Assembly: GCA_050184585.1 (NCBI GenBank)
Contig: JBFXAF010000005.1
Coordinates: forward strand, 248,001-312,000
Origin: JBFXAF01 sp050184585
Lineage (GTDB): Bacteria; Pseudomonadota; Alphaproteobacteria; Rhizobiales; Rhizobiaceae
Length of the DNA: 64,000 nt
Direction of reading: 5' to 3'
The translations under genes were made by a program, and so were the position numbers. This document shows, one piece after another, positions 18,616-26,946 of this stretch. Numbering within the stretch: position 1 is the stretch's first letter; each line of letters opens with the position of its first letter. The notes under the pieces are model-generated. The model was not told where the DNA came from and searched no databases. It worked only from the letters and a program-made list of their open reading frames with translations.

Positions 18616-19890
18616 TCAGGCGCTGACCGAGCCCTTTTCCTTTTCGCGCTCGGCATAGATGTAGAGTGGCCGGGCGTTGCCCAGGACGACCTCCTCCGAG
18701 ATCACCACTTCCTGGACGCCTTCCAGCGCCGGCAGCTCGAACATGGTGTCGAGCAGGATCGCCTCCATGATGGAGCGCAAGCCCCGCGCGCCGGTCTTGC
18801 GTTCGATCGCTCGCTTGGCGATTCCCGACAAGGCGTTCTCGTGGAAGGTCAGTTCCACCGATTCCATCTCGAAGAGTCGCTGATACTGCTTGACCAGCGC
18901 GTTCTTCGGCTCGGTCAGGATCTGGATCAGGGCCTTTTCGTCAAGATCCTCAAGCGTCGCCAACACCGGCAGACGGCCGACGAACTCGGGAATCAGGCCG
19001 AACTTCAGCAGGTCCTCGGGCTCCACCATGCGGAAGAGTTCGCCAGCGCGACGATCGTCCGGCGAAGCAACCATGGCGCCGAAGCCGATCGAAGTCTTGC
19101 GGCCACGGTCCGAAATGATCTTGTCGAGCCCGGCGAAGGCGCCGCCGCAGATGAACAGGATGTTGGCGGTGTCGACCTGCAGGAATTCCTGCTGGGGATG
19201 CTTGCGGCCTCCCTGCGGCGGGACCGAGGCGACCGTACCCTCCATGATCTTCAAGAGCGCCTGCTGGACGCCCTCTCCCGACACGTCGCGGGTGATCGAG
19301 GGGTTGTCCGACTTCCGCGAAATCTTGTCGATCTCGTCGATGTAGACGATGCCGCGCTGGGCGCGCTCGACATTGTAGTCGGCGGCCTGGAGCAGCTTCA
19401 GGATGATGTTCTCGACGTCCTCGCCAACATAGCCGGCCTCGGTCAGCGTCGTTGCGTCGGCCATCGTGAAGGGCACGTCGATGATACGGGCCAGTGTCTG
19501 CGCCAACAGCGTCTTGCCACAGCCCGTCGGGCCTATCAGCAGGATGTTCGACTTCGCCAGCTCCACGTCGTTGTTCTTTCCGGCGTGGGCGAGGCGCTTG
19601 TAGTGATTGTGGACGGCGACCGAGAGCACACGCTTGGCGTATGGCTGGCCGATCACATAGTCGTCGAGAACTTTCAGGATCTCCTGCGGAGTGGGAACAC
19701 CCTCGCGGGATTTCACCATCGAGGTCTTGTTCTCCTCGCGGATGATGTCCATGCACAGTTCGACGCACTCGTCGCAGATGAACACCGTCGGGCCTGCGAT
19801 CAGCTTGCGGACCTCGTGCTGGCTCTTGCCGCAGAACGAGCAATACAGCGTATTCTTGGAATCGCCGCCGCTGTTGCCGACTTTGCTCAT
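18616..19890 (-). CDS. clpX: ATP-dependent Clp protease ATP-binding subunit ClpX
   Basis: AAA+ unfoldase of 424 residues that recognises substrates and feeds ClpP. The N-terminal zinc finger has Cys17, Cys20, Cys39 and Cys42 (YCSFCG and FICDECVELC). Walker A is GPTGCGKT, Walker B IVYIDEIDK; pore-loop and sensor regions follow, including the IGF loop region SIGFGAM that contacts ClpP. GAGGA stands six bases before the ATG. It lies 275 bases downstream of clpP on the same strand with an inverted repeat between them. The ending EKGSVSA is normal for rhizobial ClpX. Confidence 0.97.
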   Translation of the reverse strand: MSKVGNSGGDSKNTLYCSFCGKSQHEVRKLIAGPTVFICDECVELCMDIIREENKTSMVKSREGVPTPQEILKVLDDYVIGQPYAKRVLSVAVHNHYKRLAHAGKNNDVELAKSNILLIGPTGCGKTLLAQTLARIIDVPFTMADATTLTEAGYVGEDVENIILKLLQAADYNVERAQRGIVYIDEIDKISRKSDNPSITRDVSGEGVQQALLKIMEGTVASVPPQGGRKHPQQEFLQVDTANILFICGGAFAGLDKIISDRGRKTSIGFGAMVASPDDRRAGELFRMVEPEDLLKFGLIPEFVGRLPVLATLEDLDEKALIQILTEPKNALVKQYQRLFEMESVELTFHENALSGIAKRAIERKTGARGLRSIMEAILLDTMFELPALEGVQEVVISEEVVLGNARPLYIYAEREKEKGSVSA

Positions 19891-20105
19891 TTCACGTCCT
19901 CATCCGTTACGATCGACCCGTCGCCCCACGCGGCGGGGCGATAAGCCCACACCGCCGGAAAACCGGCCGAAGCAGCGAATCCCGTACGAAACACAAACCA
20001 GAAAACGCGGCAACGATTCGCGGCTGTCCCAGCGTGAGGCTAAGCCGGCGAAACTCAACATTGGCTTAACGTAGGCCGCTGCCCCGGTCGAGGGAACAGC
20101 CAAAT

Positions 20106-20149
20106 GTGACAGAAATGACGCACCGCACTCAAAAACGCGTCATTGTCAC
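20106..20149 (-). terminator. Long hairpin between clpP and clpX
   Basis: Inverted repeat GTGACA/ATGACGC against GCGTCAT/TGTCAC, 13 paired bases with a three-base bulge and a loop of about 15 bases. It begins 17 bases past the clpP stop. It may be an attenuator or processing site separating clpP and clpX transcripts. No clean U-run follows. Confidence 0.45.
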
Positions 20150-20165
20150 CAATCGGCGGAGGCTA

Positions 20166-20795
20166 CTAGCTGGTCGCCGCGTCCATCGACTCCCGGCTCG
20201 AGATCACCCTGTCGATGATGCCGAAGTCCTTGGCCTCGTCCGAGGTCATGAAGTGGTCGCGATCGAGCGTGCGCTCGATGGTCTCGTAGTCGCGGCCGGT
20301 GTGCTTCACGTAGATCTCGTTGAGACGCCGCTTCATCTTGATGATGTCCTGGGCGTGGCGCTCGATGTCGGAAGCCTGGCCCTGGAAGCCGCCCGACGGC
20401 TGGTGGACCATGATGCGCGCCTGCGGCGTGGCGAAGCGCATGTCCTTATGGCCGGCGCAGAGCAGCAGCGAACCCATCGACGCCGCCTGGCCGATGCAAA
20501 GCGTCGCCACGGGCGGCTTGATGAACTGCATGGTGTCGTAGATCGCCATTCCGGACGTGACCACGCCACCCGGCGAATTGATGTAAAGGTTGATCTCCTT
20601 CTTCGGGTTCTCAGCCTCCAAGAAGAGGAGCTGCGCGCATACGAGCGTCGCCATCCCGTCCTCGACCGGCCCGGTGATGAAGATGATGCGCTCCTTGAGC
20701 AGGCGCGAGAAGATGTCAAAGGCGCGCTCGCCGCGGTTCGTCTGCTCGACCACCATCGGCACGAGATTCATCGCGGTTTCCCTCGGATGCTTCAT
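20166..20795 (-). CDS. clpP: ATP-dependent Clp protease proteolytic subunit
   Basis: Serine protease of 209 residues that forms the tetradecameric chamber used by ClpX and ClpA. Catalytic Ser106 is in IGQAASMGSLL, His131 in ARIMVHQPSGG, and the Asp lies in the later TLDRDHFMTSDEA region. The start at 20795 (MKHPRETAMNLVP) has GGAAGGG about six bases upstream and gives the usual rhizobial length; a longer reading adds an unconserved segment. A sequence resembling an alphaproteobacterial heat-shock promoter lies 59-91 bases upstream, as expected for clpP. Confidence 0.97.
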   Translation of the reverse strand: MKHPRETAMNLVPMVVEQTNRGERAFDIFSRLLKERIIFITGPVEDGMATLVCAQLLFLEAENPKKEINLYINSPGGVVTSGMAIYDTMQFIKPPVATLCIGQAASMGSLLLCAGHKDMRFATPQARIMVHQPSGGFQGQASDIERHAQDIIKMKRRLNEIYVKHTGRDYETIERTLDRDHFMTSDEAKDFGIIDRVISSRESMDAATS

Positions 20796-20853
20796 GGGAT
20801 GCCCTTCCGGAAGATGCGCCGCCGCTGGCGGAATCGGCGCAGAATGTCGTTGT

Positions 20854-20886
20854 CCTAGATAGGATGGCCGCTTCCGCTTGCGCAAG
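20854..20886 (-). promoter_or_regulatory. Possible RpoH (sigma-32) promoter of clpP
   Basis: On the minus strand CTTG is followed after 19 bases by CCTATCTAGG, a full match to the rhizobial RpoH -10 form CYTATNTNNG. The spacing is one base longer than the usual 17-18, so the call is tentative. Confidence 0.45.
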
Positions 20887-21011
20887 GCTGGCCGTCCGGG
20901 CAGGCACCGTTAACCCTGCCGCTTAACGAAGGCATGAGAAACGCCTTTGCCGGACCGCCGCTTCCGATATTGTCCCCGCAAAACGAGACATTGCGTAACT
21001 TGGGGTGCGTC

Positions 21012-21728
21012 ATGCGTAGATCGATCGCCGCCGGCATGGCGGCCGCAGTTCTGATGTCGAGCGTTTCTCCCGTCGTCGCCGGCGGCAGGGGCGAATGCTA
21101 CGAGAAGGTCCATCATCCGGCCGTCTACGACACGGTTCGCGAGAAGGTGCTGGTGCGCGAGGCGCGGCGGCATGTGGAGGTGGAACCCGCCATCTACGGC
21201 ACCCAGAAGCGCAAGGTGCTGGTGTCGCACGAGCGCGTCGAGTACCGCACGGTCCCTGCGCAGTACAAGACGGTGCGCGAAAAGGTGATCATCCAGGACG
21301 CCTACAGGGTCGAGCGCGTGGTGCCGGCCGTGACCCGGACCGTGGAGCGCAAGGTTAAGGTCAGCGACGGCGGCTATTCCTGGGAATGGCGCGTCATCAA
21401 GGGCAAGAGGGTTCTCTGCAAGGTCAGGAACAAGCCCTACTACGAGACCCGTCGCGAGACCGTCGTGGTGCACCCCGAACGCGTCACCTACGAGACGGTG
21501 CCGGCCCGCTGGGGCTATGAAACGCGCCACGTCAAGGTGTCACAAGAATACACCGAGAAGTACGTCGTGCCGGCGCGATACGACTATGTCCTCGAGCAGG
21601 TCGTCATCCAGCCCGCCCGGAAGCGCGTTTACGAGACGCCGGCCGAATATGCGTGGCGCGAGCGCACCGTCGTGGCGCGCGAGGGATCGACCGAATGGCG
21701 CCGGGTGAGGAACCACTGCAAGGCTTGA
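21012..21728 (+). CDS. Repeat-built exported protein of unknown function
   Basis: Secreted protein of 238 residues: a signal peptide (MRRSIAAGMAAAVLMSSVSPVVAGG) followed by tandem imperfect repeats of about 20-24 residues. Each repeat has the shape P-A-x-Y-x-T-V-R-E-K-V-x-V-x-x-A-x-R-x-x-V-E. Examples are VYDTVREKVLVREARRHVE, QYKTVREKVIIQDAYRVERV and WGYETRHVKVSQEYTEKYV. Alternating Val, Arg/Lys and Glu suggest beta strands with strongly charged faces. Cysteines occur only near the ends and in one loop (ECYEK, VLCK, HCKA). I do not recognise a named family. The start at 21012 gives a clean signal peptide; an earlier in-frame start would put charged and proline-rich sequence before it. It is divergent from clpP. 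Confidence 0.75.
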   Translation: MRRSIAAGMAAAVLMSSVSPVVAGGRGECYEKVHHPAVYDTVREKVLVREARRHVEVEPAIYGTQKRKVLVSHERVEYRTVPAQYKTVREKVIIQDAYRVERVVPAVTRTVERKVKVSDGGYSWEWRVIKGKRVLCKVRNKPYYETRRETVVVHPERVTYETVPARWGYETRHVKVSQEYTEKYVVPARYDYVLEQVVIQPARKRVYETPAEYAWRERTVVAREGSTEWRRVRNHCKA

Positions 21729-21731
21729 CCT

Positions 21732-22835
21732 TCAGGCTATTTCGGCCGTGAGCCACCGGCCGAACCCTTCTGAATCGCCGCTTTCCACGGCGTCGGCTAC
21801 GCGCCGACCTAAGGCCGCGCCGAACTTGTAGCCGTGGCCGGAGCAGGCCGACACGACGAGCGAGCGGCCTTCGGCGTGTGACAGGAAGCGTTCGTCCCGT
21901 GTGAACGTGTATGCGCAGGTGACGACATCCGTCACCCGATATTCCTTCATCCGCGCGATCGGCGGCTCGAACAGGGCGCGGATCTCCTCGCCCTCCCCCG
22001 GCCGCGGTACGCGGTCGCGGTCAGCATCGTCGGTCGGCTCCTTGTGCAGACCCGAGCCAAACTTCAATCCCGCGCCGCCCGACGGTGGGATGATGTAGCC
22101 GTCCGTCGCGCCGCCAACGTCGAGAATGACCGGCGCGGCCTTCCAGTCATGCAGCAGGTCGGCGGGCGGCTCCAGATAGACGACAGCCGTGCGATAGGTC
22201 TTCAGGACGTCGCCGAGCTGGGGAAACAGCTTCAAGACCCAGGCTCCAGCGGTGACCACGACGCGGTCGGCGGTGAGCGTCGTGCCATCCGACAGCGCGA
22301 CGCGCCCGGTTGCGCTGTCGACGAGCACGACCTTAGCCCGCTCACGCAGTTCGGCGCCCTTCCTCCTCAGCCAGCCGGCCATGCCGGTGGCGATGTGACG
22401 GCAGTGAAGCGCCCCGCCTTCAGGGGAGAGGAACGCATAGCGGAAGGTTCCGGGCGCCAGGAACCGCCAACGCCGCGCCGCCTGCGGCGGGTCGTAGACC
22501 GCGATCGGATAGCCGCCCATCTCCAGCCCGCCGCGATAGTCCTCCGCCTCGTCGCCAGCTTCTCGCGAGACGCAGAGGAAACCCCGGGGGTCAAGGTGGC
22601 TCGCGCCGAGATCCGCCCAAAGCTCGTCCCACGCGGCGTAGGCTTCGGTGATGAGCCGGCCATAGCCGCTATCTGAACGGTAGGCGCGGCGGATGATGCG
22701 ATGGTGGTCGCCAGATGCGGAGAGCGGGTTCGGGATCGTGCCCTGCTCGATCAGCGCTACGCTGTGCCCGCGCTTCGTCAGCGCCCACGCCGTCGACAGT
22801 CCCGCTATGCCAGCGCCGACGACGATGACCTTCAT
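21732..22835 (-). CDS. FAD-dependent amine oxidase, monomeric sarcosine oxidase-like
   Basis: Flavoenzyme of the DAO family, 367 residues. The N-terminal dinucleotide-binding motif is VIVVGAGIAGLSTAWALTKRG. The segment SASGDHHRIIRRAY parallels the SSxGxTRIIRxAY substrate-side motif of monomeric sarcosine oxidase and N-methyltryptophan oxidase. DVVTCAYTFTRDERF keeps the cysteine that carries covalent FAD in that family. The end SACSGHGYKFGAALGRRVA is also typical. It oxidises a secondary amine or N-methyl amino acid, releasing hydrogen peroxide; the substrate is not evident. It is divergent from the P450 gene with 71 bases between starts. Confidence 0.87.
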   Translation of the reverse strand: MKVIVVGAGIAGLSTAWALTKRGHSVALIEQGTIPNPLSASGDHHRIIRRAYRSDSGYGRLITEAYAAWDELWADLGASHLDPRGFLCVSREAGDEAEDYRGGLEMGGYPIAVYDPPQAARRWRFLAPGTFRYAFLSPEGGALHCRHIATGMAGWLRRKGAELRERAKVVLVDSATGRVALSDGTTLTADRVVVTAGAWVLKLFPQLGDVLKTYRTAVVYLEPPADLLHDWKAAPVILDVGGATDGYIIPPSGGAGLKFGSGLHKEPTDDADRDRVPRPGEGEEIRALFEPPIARMKEYRVTDVVTCAYTFTRDERFLSHAEGRSLVVSACSGHGYKFGAALGRRVADAVESGDSEGFGRWLTAEIA

Positions 22836-22906
22836 CGGGAAACACTCCGCCCGTCATCCAACTTACGGTCTGGCGAGGCTTTGGCAAGCCGGGTTAAGGA
22901 GACGCC

Positions 22907-24136
22907 ATGGCTGTGTGCCCGCCCTATCTGACCTTCGACCCGGCGACCCGCCGCCTGAGGCTCGACCCTCACGAGCCGCGCTTCGTGCAGGAGCCCTATG
23001 AGGCCTATACCTGGCTCCACACGGCCTCGCCGGTGTTCTTCTGGGAGGACTACGGCTTCTGGTGCTTTGGCGGCCATGACGCGGTGAACCGGCTGTTGCG
23101 CGACCGCAGGATCGGCCGCCAGCCGCCGGAGCCGCCAACCGGCGACCGGTCGCACATGAAGACCTTCGACGCGCTCGACGCGACGTCCATGATCGAACTC
23201 GAGCCGCCGGTCCACACGCGGCTCAGGACGCTGGTCAACCGGGCGTTCGTGTCGCGGCAGGTGGAGCGGCTGAGGCCTCGCGTCACCGCGCTGGCCAACG
23301 AGCTGATCGACCAAATCGAGCCCGACCATGCCGCCGACCTCCTGCCGGCGTTCGCCACGCCGATCCCGATCACCGTCATCGCGGAGATGCTCGGCGTGCC
23401 GGTGGAAGCCGGGCCCCAGCTCGTCGAGTGGTCGCATCGGATGGTGGCGATGTACATGCATGGCCGGTCGCGGCAGACCGAGATCGACGCCAATGCCGCG
23501 GCGCAATCCTTTTCCGCATTCGTCCGCGAGCATGCCCGGGCGCGCAAATCCGCGCCAGGAGACGATCTTCTCACGCTGCTCCTCTCCGCTCATGAGGACG
23601 GCCAGAAACTGAGCGAGGACGAACTCGTCTCTTCCGTCATCCTGCTCCTCAATGCCGGCCATGAGGCCACCGTGCATCAGACCGGCAACGCGGTGAGGAC
23701 GATCCTGCACTCGGGCCTTGCCACAAGCGGACTCTTCCATGACGCGGAGGCGACCTCGACGACTGTCGAGGAATGCCTGCGCTTCGACCCGCCGCTGCAT
23801 ATGTTCACGCGCTTCGCCTATGCCGAGACAGACCTCGGCGACGGCGTTTTGGTGAAACGCGGCGAACAGATCGGTCTCCTGCTCGGAATGGCCAATCGCG
23901 ATCCCCTCGCCTTCCAAGAGCCGGATACGTTCATGCCGGGTCGGCCCGATCAGAAGAATGTCTCCTTCGGCGCGGGCATCCACTTCTGCATCGGCGCTCC
24001 GCTGGCGCGCATCGAACTACAGGAAGGCCTCAGGACGCTGTTCGAGCGCCTGCCCTGCCTTCAACTGGCCGATGTGCCGGCCTATCGCGACGCCTATCAT
24101 TTCCATGGGCTCAAGAGACTGGACTGCACCTGGTAG
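22907..24136 (+). CDS. Cytochrome P450
   Basis: Soluble bacterial haem monooxygenase of 409 residues. The I-helix oxygen-activation motif is AGHEAT in LLNAGHEATVHQ. The ExxR pair is in VEECLRFDPP. The haem loop is FGAGIHFCIGAPLARIE with ligand Cys361. The N-terminus has no membrane anchor. No ferredoxin or ferredoxin reductase gene lies nearby, so electron partners must come from elsewhere. GGAG precedes the ATG (aaGGAGacgccATG). It belongs to the broad CYP105/CYP107-like bacterial type, but I do not assign a subfamily. The 458 bases after its stop contain no protein gene that I trust, only a probable RNA on the other strand. Confidence 0.95.
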   Translation: MAVCPPYLTFDPATRRLRLDPHEPRFVQEPYEAYTWLHTASPVFFWEDYGFWCFGGHDAVNRLLRDRRIGRQPPEPPTGDRSHMKTFDALDATSMIELEPPVHTRLRTLVNRAFVSRQVERLRPRVTALANELIDQIEPDHAADLLPAFATPIPITVIAEMLGVPVEAGPQLVEWSHRMVAMYMHGRSRQTEIDANAAAQSFSAFVREHARARKSAPGDDLLTLLLSAHEDGQKLSEDELVSSVILLLNAGHEATVHQTGNAVRTILHSGLATSGLFHDAEATSTTVEECLRFDPPLHMFTRFAYAETDLGDGVLVKRGEQIGLLLGMANRDPLAFQEPDTFMPGRPDQKNVSFGAGIHFCIGAPLARIELQEGLRTLFERLPCLQLADVPAYRDAYHFHGLKRLDCTW

Positions 24137-24143
24137 GCAGCGC

Positions 24144-24179
24144 CCAAAAACAAGAAAGCACCGGGATCGCTCCCAGTGC
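24144..24179 (-). terminator. Rho-independent terminator on the minus strand
   Basis: Minus-strand stem of nine pairs (GCACTGGGA with TCCCGGTGC) capped by a GCGA tetraloop, followed by TTTCTTGTTTTT. It ends the candidate RNA gene below and not the P450 gene, whose transcript runs the other way. Confidence 0.75.
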
Positions 24180-24540
24180 CTCCCTGTTCAGGCCGGCTCC
24201 GCATGGTCGCTGCACCCGAAGGCGCGCAGTCACGCAGTCCGAACTCTGACCGGTCTTCACAGGGATCGCTTCCCGAAGGTTTCGTTCCCCGCTCGACCAT
24301 GCTCCACCGCCCGAGGGCGCTTGAGCATTTTCCACCGTTGGCGTTCCAGACCGCTCGCGGCAGATCCCGCTGGACTACGACACCGTCGACTTCCGGCTTT
24401 CGCCGTGGTCCGCCCGATATCGCGGGCCTCAGGTTTTGCCGTTCGACTTGATCCGCTGTCCGGGCGGAGCCGACTGGCGCCTGAAGATGAGTTGACTTTA
24501 CGGCCGCCCCCGGCTTCAGGCAATGCGCACGAGCCTGTGG
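24150..24540 (-). ncRNA. Candidate structured non-coding RNA of unknown identity
   Basis: A 458-base interval without a convincing protein gene carries, on the minus strand, a plausible promoter, paired segments and a strong terminator. Two pairings are exact: GCCTGAAG (24521-24514) with CTTCAGGC (24486-24479), and GCATGGTCG (24302-24294) with CGACCATGC (24209-24201). The latter closes a stem over smaller hairpins with CUUCGG-like loops. The length of about 390 nt would suit RNase P RNA or permuted tmRNA, but I find neither the RNase P GGAAAGUCC/ACAGAA core nor a tmRNA T-loop and tag codons. The 3' half alone (about 150 nt) could also be a 6S-like or other regulatory RNA. The 5' end is a guess from the promoter. 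Confidence 0.45.
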
Positions 24541-24546
24541 ACAACG

Positions 24547-24576
24547 TGGATAGCGGGATTTGCGCTGGTCGACCAA
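24547..24576 (-). promoter_or_regulatory. Possible promoter of the candidate RNA
   Basis: On the minus strand TTGGTC and TATCCA are separated by 18 bases, placing a start near 24540. It lies just after the stop of the cupin gene. It matches the consensus only moderately. Confidence 0.35.
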
Positions 24577-24594
24577 GAAGACGTGGCCCGAGCG

Positions 24595-24936
24595 TCAAAG
24601 CCTGATCACGTACTCCTTGCGAGTCGTTTCAACGACTTCCCAGGTGCCCTTGAAGCCGGGTCTCAGGACGAAGCTGTCGCCAGCCTTCACCATACGAGCC
24701 TCGCCGCCATCCTCGGCGATCACCGAGACGCCGGACAGGATGTGACAGAACTCCCATTCGTCATAGGTGATGCGCCACTTGCCGGGCGTGGATTCCCAGA
24801 TGCCGGCATAGAGCCCGCCAGACTGTTCCTCGACGTTCCAGGTGCGGTTTCTGGGCGTACCGGAAACGATCCGGTCGGCGGCGGGCGCGCCCTCTTCGAC
24901 AGAACCCGACGTGTCGATCTTCAGATAGCTGGACAT
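24595..24936 (-). CDS. Cupin domain protein (DUF861/EutQ-like)
   Basis: Single-domain cupin of 113 residues. The double-stranded beta-helix motifs are recognisable: GKWRITYDEWEFCHILSGVSVIAEDGG, then VKAGDSFVLRPGFKGTWEVVE. The Glu-containing EWEFCHILSG segment is typical of the small DUF861 cupins near amino-acid catabolic genes. It may bind a metal or a small carbohydrate or amine ligand; no activity can be assigned. Its start is 38 bases from the metY stop on the same strand. A short inverted repeat (GGAGCCTCCGCGGAGGCTCC, 24939-24958) fills most of that gap and may act as an intercistronic hairpin. Confidence 0.8.
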   Translation of the reverse strand: MSSYLKIDTSGSVEEGAPAADRIVSGTPRNRTWNVEEQSGGLYAGIWESTPGKWRITYDEWEFCHILSGVSVIAEDGGEARMVKAGDSFVLRPGFKGTWEVVETTRKEYVIRL

Positions 24937-24973
24937 ACGGAGCCTCCGCGGAGGCTCCGTTGTGCCATGGCGC

Positions 24974-26257
24974 TCAGGCCTTGCCCAGCGCCTGGTCGAG
25001 GTCGGCGATGATGTCGTTCACGTCCTCGATGCCGACCGAGAGGCGCACCACGTCCGGACCCGCGCCGGCCGCGACCTTCTGCTCGTCCGAGAGCTGCCGG
25101 TGCGTCGTCGACGCCGGATGGATGACCAGCGACTTCGTATCGCCGACATTGGCGAGGTGCGAGAACAGTTCCAGCGCCTCGACGAACTTGATGCCGGCGT
25201 CGTAGCCGCCCTTCAGGCCGAAGGTGAAGACCGCGCCGGCGCCCAGCGGCGAATATTTCTTCTGGAGTGCGTGGTTCGGATCGGAGGGCAGGCCGGGGTA
25301 GGACACCCAGGCTACCTTGGGGTGTTTCGACAGCCAGCCGGCCACCGTGACGGCATTGTCGCAATGGCGCTGCATCCTCAGCGGAAGCGTCTCCAGCCCC
25401 GTCAGGATCAGGAAGGCGTTGAAGGGCGAGATCGCAGGACCGAAGTCGCGCAGGCCGAGCACGCGCGCCGCTATGGCGAAGGCGAAGTTGCCGAAGGTCT
25501 CGTGCAGCACGATGCCGCCGTACTCGGCGCGCGGCGCCGACAGCATCGGGTACTTGCCCGATTTCGACCAGTCGAAGGTGCCGCCATCGACCAGAACGCC
25601 GCCTATCGAGTTGCCGTGGCCGCCGATGAACTTGGTCAGCGAATGGACGACGATGTCGGCCCCGTGCTCGATCGGACGCAGCAGGTAGGGCGTGGCGAAG
25701 GTGTTGTCGACGATCAGCGGCAGGCCGTGCCGGCGCGCCACCTCGGCGATCTTCTCGATGTCGACGAAGGTGCCGCCCGGATTGGCGAGGCTCTCGATGA
25801 AGATCGCCTTGGTGCGGTCGTCGATATGCTTGTCGAAGGTCGAGGCGTCACTTGCGTCCGCCCAGCGAACTTCCCAGCCGAAATTCTTGAAGGCCTGGCC
25901 GAACTGGTTGATCGAACCGCCATAGAGCTTGGTCGCAGCGACGAAATTGTCGCCGGGCTGCATTATGTTGTGGAAGACTAGTAGCTGTGCGCCGTGGCCC
26001 GACGAGGTGGCGAGCGCCGCCGTACCGCCTTCAAGCGCGGCGACGCGCTCCTCCAGCACAGCCTGGGTCGGGTTCATGATGCGGGTGTAGATGTTGCCGA
26101 ACGCCTTGAGGCCGAACAGCGACGCCGCGTGATCCGTGTCGTCGAACACGTATGACGTCGTCTGATAGATCGGCGTGGCGCGCGCGCCGGTCGCCGGATC
26201 CGGCTTGGCCCCCGCATGGACGGCAAGGGTGTTGAAGCCCGGTGCGCGCTGCGACAT
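24974..26257 (-). CDS. metY: O-acetylhomoserine sulfhydrylase
   Basis: PLP-dependent enzyme of 427 residues that makes homocysteine (or methionine) from O-acetylhomoserine and sulfide (or methanethiol). It starts GFNTLAVHAGAKPDPATGARATPIYQTTSYVF, has TRIMNPTQAVLEERVAALEGG, and the PLP lysine is Lys209 in VHSLTKFIGGHG. The ending RLSVGIEDVNDIIADLDQAL is standard for the Cys/Met metabolism family. The length of about 427 separates MetY from shorter MetB/MetC proteins. GGGAG precedes the ATG at 26257. The leader contains GGAGAAAATTCTCC (26325-26338), a short inverted repeat of unknown role. I see no clear SAM-II riboswitch core. Confidence 0.93.
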   Translation of the reverse strand: MSQRAPGFNTLAVHAGAKPDPATGARATPIYQTTSYVFDDTDHAASLFGLKAFGNIYTRIMNPTQAVLEERVAALEGGTAALATSSGHGAQLLVFHNIMQPGDNFVAATKLYGGSINQFGQAFKNFGWEVRWADASDASTFDKHIDDRTKAIFIESLANPGGTFVDIEKIAEVARRHGLPLIVDNTFATPYLLRPIEHGADIVVHSLTKFIGGHGNSIGGVLVDGGTFDWSKSGKYPMLSAPRAEYGGIVLHETFGNFAFAIAARVLGLRDFGPAISPFNAFLILTGLETLPLRMQRHCDNAVTVAGWLSKHPKVAWVSYPGLPSDPNHALQKKYSPLGAGAVFTFGLKGGYDAGIKFVEALELFSHLANVGDTKSLVIHPASTTHRQLSDEQKVAAGAGPDVVRLSVGIEDVNDIIADLDQALGKA

Positions 26258-26397
26258 GGTCTGCTCCCTGAGATGTGCTTTTCGAATGACGGCCATTCTT
26301 GGCGGGCCGCCGTGCGAAAGCAAAGGAGAAAATTCTCCAACGGACCGTCTCGACCCCGGCAACCGCGCCCGACAGGCATGAGGCGAGAAACGGTTTT

Positions 26398-26919
26398 CTA
26401 ACTCCGCCGGACGCCGAAGCTCTGGAAGCCTTGCCGCATCAGCGGCTTCTTCGATGACAGGACGCGGCTGTTGACGCCGTTCCAGCCGATCTCGCCGGAC
26501 AGCCGGCCATACTCGATCTTCGGGCAGCGATTCATCACCACCTTGATGCCCGCGGCCTCGGCTTTCGCAGCGGCCTCGTCGTGGCGGACCGTGAGTTGCA
26601 TCCAGATCACCTTGGGCAATGGCTTCAGCGCCAGCGCCGCGTCCACGATGCCAGGCACGGCATCGGATGCACGGAAGATGTCGACCATGTCGATCGTAAC
26701 CGGAATATCCGACAGCTTCGCATAGGTCATGCGGCCGAGGATTTCCTTGCCGGCATGACCCGGATTGACGGGATAAACCTCGTAGCCCTTGTCGATCAGG
26801 TACTTCGCGACGAAGAAACTCGGCCTCACATCGTTTGCCGAAGCGCCGACGATGGCGACCGTCCTCACCTCATTCAGGATGCCCGAGATATAGGAATTGT
26901 CGTAGGCGTCGTGGTTCAT
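26398..26919 (-). CDS. CoA-binding domain protein
   Basis: Protein of 173 residues made almost entirely of a Rossmann-like CoA-binding domain: VRTVAIVGASANDVRPSFFVAKYLIDKGYEVYPVNPGHAGKEILGR, then MVDIFRASDAVPGIVDAAL and VMNRCPKIEYGRLSG. Such stand-alone proteins (YccU-type) bind CoA or acyl-CoA, and their cellular role is poorly known. In many bacteria they lie beside O-acetylhomoserine sulfhydrylase, as here with metY 140 bases downstream. The same strand and spacing make co-regulation plausible. Confidence 0.88.
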   Translation of the reverse strand: MNHDAYDNSYISGILNEVRTVAIVGASANDVRPSFFVAKYLIDKGYEVYPVNPGHAGKEILGRMTYAKLSDIPVTIDMVDIFRASDAVPGIVDAALALKPLPKVIWMQLTVRHDEAAAKAEAAGIKVVMNRCPKIEYGRLSGEIGWNGVNSRVLSSKKPLMRQGFQSFGVRRS

Positions 26920-26946
26920 CGTCCCGATGTGCCCGAGCCGCGCGCG

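Noticed and set aside
20906..20926. CtrA-like site TTAA-N-TTAA between clpP and the repeat protein
   Set aside because: The two TTAA halves are nine bases apart, not seven.
24150..24540. RNase P RNA or permuted tmRNA as identity of the RNA interval
   Set aside because: The conserved GGAAAGUCC and ACAGAA parts of RNase P RNA are missing, and no T-loop/CCA end or AND-type tag codons are visible for tmRNA.
26325..26338. Inverted repeat upstream of metY as a riboswitch
   Set aside because: It is only a six-base-arm repeat, and the surrounding leader does not show the conserved SAM-II core.
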